Of a DNA stretch of 5,785 nucleotides, positions 1-5,785 are shown one piece after another. Source of the stretch: Promicromonosporaceae bacterium. GTDB taxonomy: Bacteria; Actinomycetota; Actinomycetes; Actinomycetales; Cellulomonadaceae. The notes beneath the pieces are model-generated. The model saw nothing but the letters and a program-made list of their open reading frames with translations. It was not told where the DNA came from and searched no databases. The DNA is taken from contig WRIF01000112.1 in NCBI GenBank assembly GCA_009782865.1, positions 1 to 5,785 on the forward strand, written 5' to 3'. The translations under genes and the position numbers were made by a program. The number at the start of each line of letters is the position of its first letter. Position 1 is the stretch's first letter.

Positions 1-1
1 C

Positions 2-745
2 GAATCCTCTCTCACCTTCGATCCAGAACTGGCCATCGAGGGCGATCTCTTCCTGGATTATTGGATTCTCTCGCAGACTGGTCGGGTCGACGCCGCTCAT
101 CTCGTGCAATGTTTGTTTACCTCTCTTCTATGTTGCGGTGTGCTAGGCGCAATGGCTGCAGAGGTGCATGAACAGGAGGAGCCTCTGCTGCGTATGCTCG
201 ATTCCGAGGGAGCAGCGACGGATGTCGCCGGATCTCTATGCAGCATTCTCTGCCCCACAGACCTGAAAGAAGGCATGTCGCCCTCGCAATTCACCGCTTG
301 GAGCAATAAGAACAGCCTCTCTTTATGGAAAGAGGTCAAGGTCGTGCTAAAAACTCTCGATGAACGAGCTATGGAGTTCGGTCTCGTCTTGGATACCCGC
401 TCCAGAATGACCTTACCCTGGCAGAAAGAGAAGTTCTTCAGCGACAAAGGAAAGGGACGACTCGAGCAACTGCTCCGCTTTACTCGGTATACCGAGCAAT
501 ATCTCGATCGAAACACAGCGGTGACGATGGTTTCGACCATCGATAGCCTCCTCCAGTACACAGCGCTCACGAGAACAGGCTATCCGGCTCTGCTGCTCGC
601 TTCATCTGTCTACTGCGCCAGCCTGGAGGCCGGATATCAGCATAGCCCTGCTGCTTTAGAAACCCTCCATGAGTTTGCTAAGATTCTGGGGCGCTTTATG
701 GTTATCGAAAGCAGAGCCGATAGTGCCAGCGCCGTCATGGGATAG
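2..745 (+). CDS. Hypothetical protein, C-terminal 247 residues (5' end outside the window)
   Basis: I do not recognise this protein. The frame is open from the left edge to the TAG at 743-745, so this is the 3' end of a longer gene. A GTG at 104 lies inside the frame, but nothing upstream looks like a ribosome binding site and the codons before it translate sensibly (Phe-Asp-Pro-Glu, Asp-Tyr-Trp), so I do not take it as the start. Visible: a hydrophobic stretch at about residues 34-53 of the fragment, rich in Leu, Cys, Gly and Ala, which could be a membrane or buried helix; six cysteines overall, including a Cys-Cys pair; and a charged, probably helical middle and C-terminal half (Lys, Arg, Glu, Leu) with a second short hydrophobic patch near Leu-Leu-Leu-Ala. 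No catalytic motif is evident. Positions 1-720 are 53.5% G+C, well below the genes to the right, which may reflect transfer or different codon selection. A terminator-like hairpin follows about 50 bases after the stop. Confidence 0.72.
   Translation, partial: ESSLTFDPELAIEGDLFLDYWILSQTGRVDAAHLVQCLFTSLLCCGVLGAMAAEVHEQEEPLLRMLDSEGAATDVAGSLCSILCPTDLKEGMSPSQFTAWSNKNSLSLWKEVKVVLKTLDERAMEFGLVLDTRSRMTLPWQKEKFFSDKGKGRLEQLLRFTRYTEQYLDRNTAVTMVSTIDSLLQYTALTRTGYPALLLASSVYCASLEAGYQHSPAALETLHEFAKILGRFMVIESRADSASAVMG
483..496. repeat. Perfect 14-bp palindrome inside the left gene
   Basis: The sequence CTCGGTATACCGAG is its own reverse complement, centred on GTATAC. It lies within coding sequence (codons for Tyr-Thr-Glu and neighbours). 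Perfect 14-bp palindromes occur by chance about once in 16 kb, so function is not implied. It could be a regulator site or a restriction-type palindrome, but nothing else supports either reading. Confidence 0.4.
525..542 (+). repeat. 7-bp stem with a UUCG tetraloop inside the left gene
   Basis: CGATGGT and ACCATCG pair perfectly around a TTCG loop. In RNA this is a compact UUCG tetraloop hairpin, though it is closed by U-A rather than the especially stable C-G. It sits about 200 bases before the stop codon and 29 bases after the 14-bp palindrome. It may be an accident of coding sequence or a local mRNA structure. Confidence 0.35.
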
Positions 746-795
746 ATGCGATTTTTCATCCTCCAAAGACTCGTCAATCTCCTTCTCTGCAGCAC

Positions 796-837
796 TCACG
801 CTGTCTTCAAGCCTTGCTAGACAGCGTGATTTCTGTT
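796..837 (+). terminator. Perfect 11-bp inverted repeat with T-rich tail; terminator of the left gene and/or operator at the parE promoter
   Basis: Arms TCACGCTGTCT (796-806) and AGACAGCGTGA (819-829) are perfect complements around a 12-base spacer, followed at once by TTTCTGTT (830-837). This is the form of a Rho-independent terminator, 51 bases after the stop of the left gene. The arms are 23 bp apart start to start, about two helical turns, so the same dyad could also be a dimeric regulator's operator. The right arm shares a base with the parE -35 hexamer and fills most of the -35/-10 spacer, and the T-tract runs into the -10. Terminator and operator readings are not exclusive; the sequence alone cannot decide. 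Confidence 0.65.
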
Positions 838-842
838 ATAAT
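814..842 (+). promoter_or_regulatory. Strong extended -10 promoter for parE
   Basis: A perfect -10 hexamer TATAAT (837-842) is preceded by TG one base upstream (834-835), giving the extended form TGnTATAAT. A -35 hexamer TTGCTA (814-819, four of six matches to TTGACA) lies at the ideal 17-bp spacing. Transcription should begin near 848-850, giving an untranslated leader of about 35 bases. So close a fit to the housekeeping sigma consensus suggests high basal expression unless the overlapping dyad at 796-829 is bound by a repressor. Confidence 0.8.
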
Positions 843-870
843 GAGGCATACATCCACTCGTACATCAAAT

Positions 871-876
871 AAGGAG
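871..876 (+). promoter_or_regulatory. Ribosome binding site of parE
   Basis: AAGGAG lies seven bases before the ATG at 884. This is ideal spacing and fixes the start codon. There is no in-frame alternative with a comparable site. Confidence 0.88.
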
Positions 877-883
877 CGTATCT

Positions 884-3022
884 ATGTCCAATCCGAATCC
901 TTTGCCTAACCTGCCTCATGCCCTGGACATCGAAAGCTATGGCGCCGAGGATATCGAGATCCTCGAAGGCTTAGAGCCGGTGCGTCTCAGGCCGGGCATG
1001 TATATCGGCACCACCAGCTCCAGGGGCCTGCATCATCTGCTGACCGAGATCGTGGACAACGCCATCGACGAGACCTTGATCGGGGTCTGCGACCATATCC
1101 GGGTCGAGATTCTGCCCGATAACTCCATCGCGGTACACGACAACGGACGCGGTATGCCCGTCGGCATGCATCCCAAGCTGAACATCCCGGCCGTGGAGGT
1201 CATCTTCACCGTGCTCCATGCCGGCGGTAAGTTCGGTGGCGGTACCTATAAGGTCGCCGGAGGGCTGCACGGTGTCGGCGCCTCGGTGGTCAACGCCCTG
1301 TCGTCGCGCCTCGACGTCGAGGTGGATCGTGCCGGCAAGACCCACCGCATGACCTTCCACCGCGGTGAGCCCGGCATCTTCGCCGACGGCGCCGCCGGGC
1401 CGTCTCCCGAGGCGAAGTTCACGGCCTTCACCGAGCGCAGCGAGCTGACGATAGTCGGCAAGACCAAGAAGGGCGTTACCGGCACGCGCGTGCGCTACTG
1501 GCCCGATCGCCAGATCTTCTTGAAGTCCGCTACCTGCTCGTACGATGACCTGGTCACCCGCGCCCGCCAGACCACCTTCCTGGTGCCGGGCCTGAAGATT
1601 GTGCTCCGTGATGAGCGTGGCTCCGAACCCCGGGTCGAGACCTTCCTGCACACCGGCGGCAACCGCGACTTCGTGGAGTTCCTCGCCCACGACACCCCGC
1701 TGACCGACACCTGGTCGCTGCTCGGCGCCGAGACCTTCACCGAGACGGTTCCCGTGCTCGACGACCGGGGCCACATGACCTCCCAGGAGGTGCAGCGTGA
1801 GTGTGTCGTGGACGTCGCCCTGCGGTGGGGGACCGGCTACGACACCGAGGTCCGCTCGTTCGTCAACATCATCAACACCGCCAAGGGTGGAACTCACCTG
1901 GCCGGCTTCGAGGCCGGCCTGCTGAAGCTGCTCCGCAAGCAGATCGACACCAACGCCCGTCGCCTGAAGATCTCGGCCAAGGAGACCACCGAGACCAAGA
2001 TTGAGAAGGACGATGTCATGGCGGGGCTCACCGCCGTGGTGACCGTGCGCCTGGCCGAGCCGCAGTTTGAGGGGCAGACCAAGGAAATCCTGGGCACGGC
2101 CGCCGTCCGTGGCATCGTGTCGCGGGTGGTCGACCGGGAACTGACCAAGATCCTCACCTCCACCAAGCGCGACGAGAAGGCGCAGGCCGCCCTGCTGCTG
2201 GAGAAGGTGGTCTCTGAGATGCGGGCCCGCGTCTCGGCCCGCAAGCAGAAGGAGATTTCGCGGCGCAAGAACGCCCTGGAGACCTCCTCCCTGCCGGCCA
2301 AGCTCGCCGACTGCCGCACCGATGACGTGCAGCGTTCCGAACTGTTTATCGTGGAGGGCGACTCTGCCCTCGGCACCGCCAAGCTCGCCCGTTCCAGCGA
2401 CTTTCAGGCGCTGCTGCCGATCCGCGGCAAGATCCTCAACGTCCAGAAGGCGTCCATCTCCGACATGTTGCGCAACGCCGAGTGCGCCTCGATTATCCAG
2501 GTGATTGGCGCGGGCTCGGGCCGCTCCTTCGACCTGGAGGCGGCGCGTTACGGCCGAATCGTGCTGATGACCGATGCCGATGTTGACGGCGCCCACATCC
2601 GCACCCTGCTGCTCACCCTGTTCTACCGCTACATGCGCCCCTTGGTCGAGGAGGGTCGGGTCTACGCCGCCGTCCCGCCGCTGCACCGGGTCGAGGTGCT
2701 GGGCGGGCGCGGCCGGGACAAGGAGTACATCTACACGTACTCCGACGCCGAACTCGCCGAGACACTGGGGGGATTGAAGCGTTCGGGACGCAAGTACAAG
2801 GAAGACATCCAGCGCTACAAGGGCCTCGGTGAGATGGACGCCGACCAGCTGGCCGACACCACCATGGACCCGCGCCACCGCACCCTGCGACGGGTGCGCA
2901 TCGAGCAGGCCGAGGCCGCCGAGCGGGTGTTCGAGCTGTTGATGGGCTCAGAGGTCGCCCCCCGGAAGGACTTCATCATTGCCGGGGCGGCCAGCCTGGA
3001 CCGCGCCCGCATCGACGCCTAG
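884..3022 (+). CDS. parE: DNA topoisomerase IV subunit B (ParE, ATPase subunit)
   Basis: This is the ATP-binding subunit of a type IIA topoisomerase. It pairs with ParC (GyrA-like, not in this window) to decatenate and relax DNA using ATP. Domains in order: a GHKL ATPase (about residues 20-240) with the catalytic Glu55 and Mg-binding Asn59 in the Glu-Ile-Val-Asp-Asn box, Asp86 in DNGRGMP, and the glycine-rich lid GGLHGVGASVVNALS (126-140); TGT at 199-201; a transducer domain ending with the ATP-contacting Gln398-Thr-Lys400 loop; and a TOPRIM domain with Glu491 in EGDSA and Asp564, Asp566 and Asp568 in DADVDG. The C-terminal QRYKGLGEMD (from 643) completes it. The form EGDSALGTAK, where gyrase B has EGDSAGGSAK, and LLPIRGKILNVQKA are typical of actinobacterial ParE rather than GyrB. 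At 712 residues it is the usual length for that branch and looks intact. It has its own promoter and ribosome site. The first 80 bases or so are lower in G+C than the rest. GyrB is the only serious alternative name. Confidence 0.96.
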   Translation: MSNPNPLPNLPHALDIESYGAEDIEILEGLEPVRLRPGMYIGTTSSRGLHHLLTEIVDNAIDETLIGVCDHIRVEILPDNSIAVHDNGRGMPVGMHPKLNIPAVEVIFTVLHAGGKFGGGTYKVAGGLHGVGASVVNALSSRLDVEVDRAGKTHRMTFHRGEPGIFADGAAGPSPEAKFTAFTERSELTIVGKTKKGVTGTRVRYWPDRQIFLKSATCSYDDLVTRARQTTFLVPGLKIVLRDERGSEPRVETFLHTGGNRDFVEFLAHDTPLTDTWSLLGAETFTETVPVLDDRGHMTSQEVQRECVVDVALRWGTGYDTEVRSFVNIINTAKGGTHLAGFEAGLLKLLRKQIDTNARRLKISAKETTETKIEKDDVMAGLTAVVTVRLAEPQFEGQTKEILGTAAVRGIVSRVVDRELTKILTSTKRDEKAQAALLLEKVVSEMRARVSARKQKEISRRKNALETSSLPAKLADCRTDDVQRSELFIVEGDSALGTAKLARSSDFQALLPIRGKILNVQKASISDMLRNAECASIIQVIGAGSGRSFDLEAARYGRIVLMTDADVDGAHIRTLLLTLFYRYMRPLVEEGRVYAAVPPLHRVEVLGGRGRDKEYIYTYSDAELAETLGGLKRSGRKYKEDIQRYKGLGEMDADQLADTTMDPRHRTLRRVRIEQAEAAERVFELLMGSEVAPRKDFIIAGAASLDRARIDA

Positions 3023-3084
3023 CGGACGGCCGCGTACCACCCCTCGACCCAGCGCCCGCCACCCTCGCGGGGGTGGGCCGTCCG
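3023..3084 (+). terminator. GC-rich hairpin directly after the parE stop, probable terminator without a U-tract
   Basis: CGGACGGCC (3023-3031) begins at the base after the stop codon and pairs perfectly with GGCCGTCCG (3076-3084). A nested stem CCACCC (3059-3064) with GGGTGG (3071-3076) lies inside and shares one base with the outer stem. No run of T follows (TCTCCCCGCG). Stems without a U-tract are often proposed as terminators in high-G+C actinomycetes. The position and strength fit that, but termination is inferred. Confidence 0.55.
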
Positions 3085-3112
3085 TCTCCCCGCGCTGACC
3101 AGAGTCTCTCGA

Positions 3113-3158
3113 CGTTTTGACTCCCTGGCGGCTGGGACAGATGTCCTGAGTCAAAACG
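3113..3158. repeat. Perfect 11-bp inverted repeat, unexplained
   Basis: CGTTTTGACTC (3113-3123) and GAGTCAAAACG (3148-3158) are perfect complements around a 24-base spacer. The spacer itself contains a small GGAC/GTCC hairpin (3135-3138 with 3143-3146). The T-run is on the outer left and the A-run on the outer right, the reverse of a bidirectional terminator, and no T-tract follows on the + strand. That argues for a protein-binding site or an RNA structure instead. The left arm includes TTGACT, five of six matches to a -35 element, but I find no good -10 at 16-18 bp from it. Confidence 0.6.
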
Positions 3159-3212
3159 AGCGATTCGTCACGCATCCCGCGCCAGGCCTGACGTGACCTG
3201 TGCGACACCTGC

Positions 3213-3242
3213 TTGCTCTCCGGCGTTGTGGTGCCGAATACT
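3213..3242 (+). promoter_or_regulatory. Weak candidate promoter for the surface-protein gene
   Basis: TTGCTC (3213-3218) and AATACT (3237-3242, four of six matches to TATAAT) are 18 bp apart. Another -10-like TACAGT at 3283-3288 lacks a good -35. Neither is strong, so the gene may use an alternative sigma factor or an activator. A start near 3249 would place transcription initiation within the 3240-3277 hairpin. Confidence 0.25.
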
Positions 3243-3277
3243 GGCCACCCCGGGAGTAGTTTCCCCGGAAGGCCAGT
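3240..3277 (+). repeat. Two-tier hairpin upstream of the surface-protein gene
   Basis: An outer stem ACTGGCC (3240-3246) with GGCCAGT (3271-3277) encloses a small internal loop and a second stem CCGGG (3250-3254) with CCCGG (3264-3268), capped by nine bases. No T-tract follows, so it is a poor terminator. It lies 63 bases before the start codon and could be a leader structure or a regulator site. It does not match any riboswitch family that I can identify. Confidence 0.5.
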
Positions 3278-3329
3278 GAAATTACAGTGCGATCCGCCGG
3301 GTACAACGTAGGTGTCCGTGTGGGTTTCC

Positions 3330-3335
3330 AGGAAG
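3330..3335 (+). promoter_or_regulatory. Ribosome binding site that decides the GTG start at 3341
   Basis: AGGAAG, with the core AGGA at 3330-3333, lies seven bases before GTG 3341. Other in-frame GTG codons at 3320, 3335 and 3347 are less well spaced; 3287 is far upstream. The site is moderate rather than strong. Confidence 0.55.
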
Positions 3336-3340
3336 TGACA

Positions 3341-5785
3341 GTGATCGTGACCCGTTATACCGCCCGTCCCGCCACTTGGACCCGTCGAGCCCGCCGGGGC
3401 GTTGCCGGAGGAGTCGCGTCCGCGACCGTCGCCGCCATCGCGGCGGCCACGTTGATCGCGCCGGCCGGGGCGGCGGTGCCCGACCCGTGGACCACGGCCT
3501 CGATCTCCCTGGTGTCGACCGGCTCGGGTCACGGCACCTCTTCGGCCTCATTCGTCAACACCGCCAACGGCTTTGCCGTCGGTGACGACGGCCCCTACGA
3601 CGGCGTGGTCTCCTCCCATGACGTGGTGCTCTACGAGGTCGAACTGGCCTTCCGCGCCGGCACCGCCCGCCAGGTCGCGGTGGCCATCGAGACGCCCGAG
3701 TACCTCGAGTGGCGCACCGCCGGAGATCAGCTCTGCCGCAACGGCCGCTTCGTGGAGGCCTTCCGCCACGCCGACACCTGCGTGTTCCTGGTCCCGGCCG
3801 GGGCGGTCGAGTCGTTCACCGTGCCCCTGGTGCTGCACGGCCGCGACACCGGCGGCCGGGTGATCCGCAACCAGACCACCTCGATCGACGTAGGTGTGGC
3901 CGGACGCGGGCCATTCTCAAGCAGCCATGCAGACCCGGTCACCGTCGTATCGGCTCCCTCAGCCGACGTTGTCATGCTCCAGCCGCCAAACATTCGGCTC
4001 AATGCGGCCGGCACCATTCAGAACTTCTCGGCGTCGGCGTGGTCGGCCCCTGCCGTTGGGCATTTCCTCGCGGTTCCGCTGCCGCTCAGTTGGGCGGGCT
4101 TCTCGCCAACCTCAGGTGTTTCGGTGGCCGGGGCTTGGAGTGGATCGCTGGATGTCTCCGGTTTCCCCGACACCACCACCTGGCGAGTAAACGGGGCGCC
4201 GGCCACACCGAGTGCCGAGGGCTTGCTGTCGCTTGGCACCAACCACGGTCAGGTAAGGATCGACTTCGACCTGAACCAGCCCTGGCCAGAGCAGCCGGTC
4301 GGCACCACCGTCGACTATGCGGTGCGGGTGATTGTGGACCCCTCGTCGTTCATGGGTGATGGGGCCCTCTTGAACAATGGCACGGGATGGCAGCCCGGTG
4401 ACGGGCAGGGTGCCGACTTCAGCACCCAAGATCCGGCAACCGGTTCGCAGCGCGGTCGGCCGTGGCCGAACAATGACTTCACCGCCGTGCGGGTTTCCCG
4501 TCCGGAGGTTCCCCCGCTTGGAGTGTTCAACAAGTCCATCTTTGGGCCATGGGATTCGACGGTGACCATTTGGGAGCCCGCCAACGTGTCGGCCTCCGCA
4601 GGGGCCTCATTGCAACAACGGTCGGTGCCTGCCTCAGGCACGCGCCCCTCGGCCTCCGTTGCCCCCGGCACCGAGCTGACCAGCCGCCTGTTGGTGATCA
4701 CGCCCAACACCACGGCCCCCGATCAGTTGGTTGTGGGCGATACCTGGGATTCGTCACAGCAGCAGTTTGATCCCGCTCGCCCCCTGATCATCACCCTGGC
4801 CGGAGTGCCGGTGCCGGCCGCCTCGTGGACCGCGCAATGGCACCTGGAAGCAAGAACCCCGGCCCAGGTCGCCAACCCGGCAGCCCCCGGCTGGACCACC
4901 ACCCCGCAGGCCGACGCCCGCGCCTTCCGCGTGGTGTTCGCTCCAGGATCGATCCCCTTCGGGACTCAGGAGGGTGCCGGCAACCTGATCATCGATGTGC
5001 CCTTGACCATCCGCACCGACATCGACGAGAACCTCGATGGAGCAATGGTCACCAACGTCATGGTGTACGGGCGGGTGCAGGGCGGCAATGTCACCGCCGA
5101 CACCATGTCTTCCTCAGTGATCTTGTCGCTGCCGCGTGTTCCGGCCGTCACGATCACCAACACGGTGACCCACATCGATGGCACCGCAGTGTCTGGACCC
5201 ATGCCGATCGCGCAGGTGGGCGATGTCTTGGTGCATCAAGTCAGGGCCGCCGTGGTCGGAATGCCCAACACCTCTACCTTGGTGACCCCGACCATCACTG
5301 TGGAGCTAGACCGTTGCGTCACCTCGCCGGTGAACACCACCCAGGGCTGGACCATGACCGTCACCCCTGCCATCCCCGGCCCGTCCGGGAGAGTCTGTGG
5401 GGATCCCGAGTCCGCGCCGGCGGTGCTGATCTTCACCCCGTCCGCCGAGACCGTTGCTGTGGCGTGGACCAATCGGGCACAGGGCAATGGCAACATCGGC
5501 ACCATCACCTACACCACCCGGGTGGCGATGACCGCCCCCACCGGGGTGCAACTGGACAACCAGGCGACCATCGAGATCGCGGAGGCTCCGCTCCCGGCAC
5601 ACGATGAGGCGCCGGTGTTGACGGCCCTGCGCGACGGCGCCGCTGGGGCGATAGCCGCCGACCGCCCAACGGCCGAGATCGAGAACTCTCTGTCCTGGAC
5701 GGCCGAGATCTTCACCAACTCTGACACCGATTCCGGAGTCTCCACCGACACCGCAATTGAGATGCCGCGGCGGGGCGACGGCACC
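3341..5785 (+). CDS. Large secreted surface protein with DUF11/isopeptide-like modules (N-terminal 815 residues; 3' end outside the window)
   Basis: The frame has no stop from 3260 to the right edge, and I translated it throughout. The start is placed at GTG 3341 from the AGGA at 3330. Residues 1-45 form a signal peptide: a basic N-terminus (Arg-Arg-Ala-Arg-Arg at 15-19), a hydrophobic Val/Ala/Ile core (21-40) and an Ala-Gly-Ala cleavage motif at 42-44. The mature part is rich in Thr, Val, Pro, Gly and Asp, with alternating beta-strand patterns and no catalytic motif. Approximate modules are 46-205, 206-390, 395-600 (contains Val-Val-Gly-Asp-Thr-Trp-Asp near 467-470), 601-747 (Thr-Asn-Thr-Val opening, Gln-Val-Gly-Asp-Val-Leu at 625, Asn-Gln-Ala-Thr-Ile ending) and a new one from about 781 (Ser-Leu-Ser-Trp-Thr-Ala). 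These resemble DUF11-like and isopeptide-type repeats of actinobacterial surface proteins; the family match is by eye. Only four cysteines follow the signal: 132/147 and 659/686, possibly two disulfides. A sortase motif or other anchor would lie beyond the window. Likely role: adhesion or cell-surface structure, inferred. Confidence 0.85.
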   Translation, partial: MIVTRYTARPATWTRRARRGVAGGVASATVAAIAAATLIAPAGAAVPDPWTTASISLVSTGSGHGTSSASFVNTANGFAVGDDGPYDGVVSSHDVVLYEVELAFRAGTARQVAVAIETPEYLEWRTAGDQLCRNGRFVEAFRHADTCVFLVPAGAVESFTVPLVLHGRDTGGRVIRNQTTSIDVGVAGRGPFSSSHADPVTVVSAPSADVVMLQPPNIRLNAAGTIQNFSASAWSAPAVGHFLAVPLPLSWAGFSPTSGVSVAGAWSGSLDVSGFPDTTTWRVNGAPATPSAEGLLSLGTNHGQVRIDFDLNQPWPEQPVGTTVDYAVRVIVDPSSFMGDGALLNNGTGWQPGDGQGADFSTQDPATGSQRGRPWPNNDFTAVRVSRPEVPPLGVFNKSIFGPWDSTVTIWEPANVSASAGASLQQRSVPASGTRPSASVAPGTELTSRLLVITPNTTAPDQLVVGDTWDSSQQQFDPARPLIITLAGVPVPAASWTAQWHLEARTPAQVANPAAPGWTTTPQADARAFRVVFAPGSIPFGTQEGAGNLIIDVPLTIRTDIDENLDGAMVTNVMVYGRVQGGNVTADTMSSSVILSLPRVPAVTITNTVTHIDGTAVSGPMPIAQVGDVLVHQVRAAVVGMPNTSTLVTPTITVELDRCVTSPVNTTQGWTMTVTPAIPGPSGRVCGDPESAPAVLIFTPSAETVAVAWTNRAQGNGNIGTITYTTRVAMTAPTGVQLDNQATIEIAEAPLPAHDEAPVLTALRDGAAGAIAADRPTAEIENSLSWTAEIFTNSDTDSGVSTDTAIEMPRRGDGT

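Larger units (their letters stand above)
3023..3340. other. Intergenic region between parE and the surface-protein gene
   Basis: I see no convincing gene in these 318 bases. The frame of the downstream gene is closed by TAG at 3257-3259. A 19-codon GTG reading (3200-3259) has no ribosome site. The stretch holds three separate inverted repeats (3023-3084, 3113-3158, 3240-3277), a weak promoter candidate and the ribosome site of the next gene. Such a density of dyads suggests a real control region or a structured leader. Confidence 0.7.

Noticed and set aside
97..570. 157-codon - strand frame opposite the left gene
   Set aside because: Ser/Arg-rich shadow; the + strand frame is open from the edge to 745 and has more protein-like composition.
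669..872. 67-codon + strand frame over the parE promoter
   Set aside because: It overlaps the end of the left gene, the dyad and the promoter, and has no ribosome site or protein-like pattern.
971..2878. 635-codon open frame on the - strand opposite parE
   Set aside because: It mirrors parE, whose motifs are intact. Its product is a Gly/Leu/His/Asp-rich antisense translation, as expected where G+C at third positions removes stops.
3183..3190. CAGGCCTG palindrome in the gap
   Set aside because: An 8-bp palindrome is expected often by chance in sequence of this length.
3200..3259. 19-codon GTG reading in the intergenic gap, possible leader peptide
   Set aside because: No ribosome site upstream and no codon run typical of attenuation.
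3383..3397. Possible twin-arginine signal (Arg-Arg-Ala-Arg-Arg) in the surface protein
   Set aside because: The following residues (Gly-Val-Ala) do not fit the Arg-Arg-x-Phe-Leu pattern; the cluster reads as an ordinary basic N-region.
2948..3532. 194-codon - strand frame across the intergenic region
   Set aside because: Low-complexity Gly/Arg/Pro composition, no ribosome site, and it overlaps the ends of two supported + strand genes.
3709..4359. 216-codon + strand frame inside the surface-protein gene
   Set aside because: Arg/Ala/Gly-rich shadow of the continuous frame that starts at 3341.
4825..5607. 260-codon + strand frame with His/Arg/Gly-rich product
   Set aside because: Shadow of the surface-protein frame; composition is typical of GC-rich out-of-frame translation.

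Overview
The window is bacterial and most likely from a high-G+C actinomycete. The complete gene in the middle is a topoisomerase IV subunit B of the actinobacterial ParE branch, starts are ATG or GTG, and coding sequence right of about position 1200 is roughly two thirds G+C. A Propionibacteriales-like source would fit the pairing of ParE with a large secreted surface protein, but that is a guess, not a demonstration.

Layout, all on the + strand and all in the same frame (position 2 modulo 3). (1) Positions 2-745: the 3' part of a gene of unknown function whose start lies off the left edge. By hand count positions 1-720 are 53.5% G+C, clearly below the rest. (2) Positions 746-883: a compact control region holding a perfect 11-bp inverted repeat with a T-rich tail (terminator-like, possibly an operator). 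It overlaps a near-ideal extended -10 promoter, followed by a strong ribosome binding site. (3) Positions 884-3022: parE, complete, 712 codons, with all ATPase and TOPRIM motifs intact. (4) Positions 3023-3340: a 318-base gap with no convincing gene but three separate inverted repeats, including a terminator-like stem right at the parE stop and a two-tier hairpin before the next gene. (5) Positions 3341-5785: the first 815 codons of a very large exported protein. It has a signal peptide followed by Thr/Val/Pro/Gly-rich beta-sandwich-type modules resembling DUF11/isopeptide-type repeats of actinobacterial surface proteins. The frame is open to the right edge, so its C-terminus and anchor are not visible.

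The three genes do not look like one functional pathway. parE appears to be transcribed from its own promoter and ended by its own hairpin. The surface-protein gene has its own leader. The most interesting signals are the overlap of terminator, dyad and promoter in front of parE, the long inverted repeats before the surface-protein gene, and the drop in G+C left of about position 1000. I saw no CRISPR array, tRNA, rRNA or transposase, and I cannot point to a demonstrably new system.
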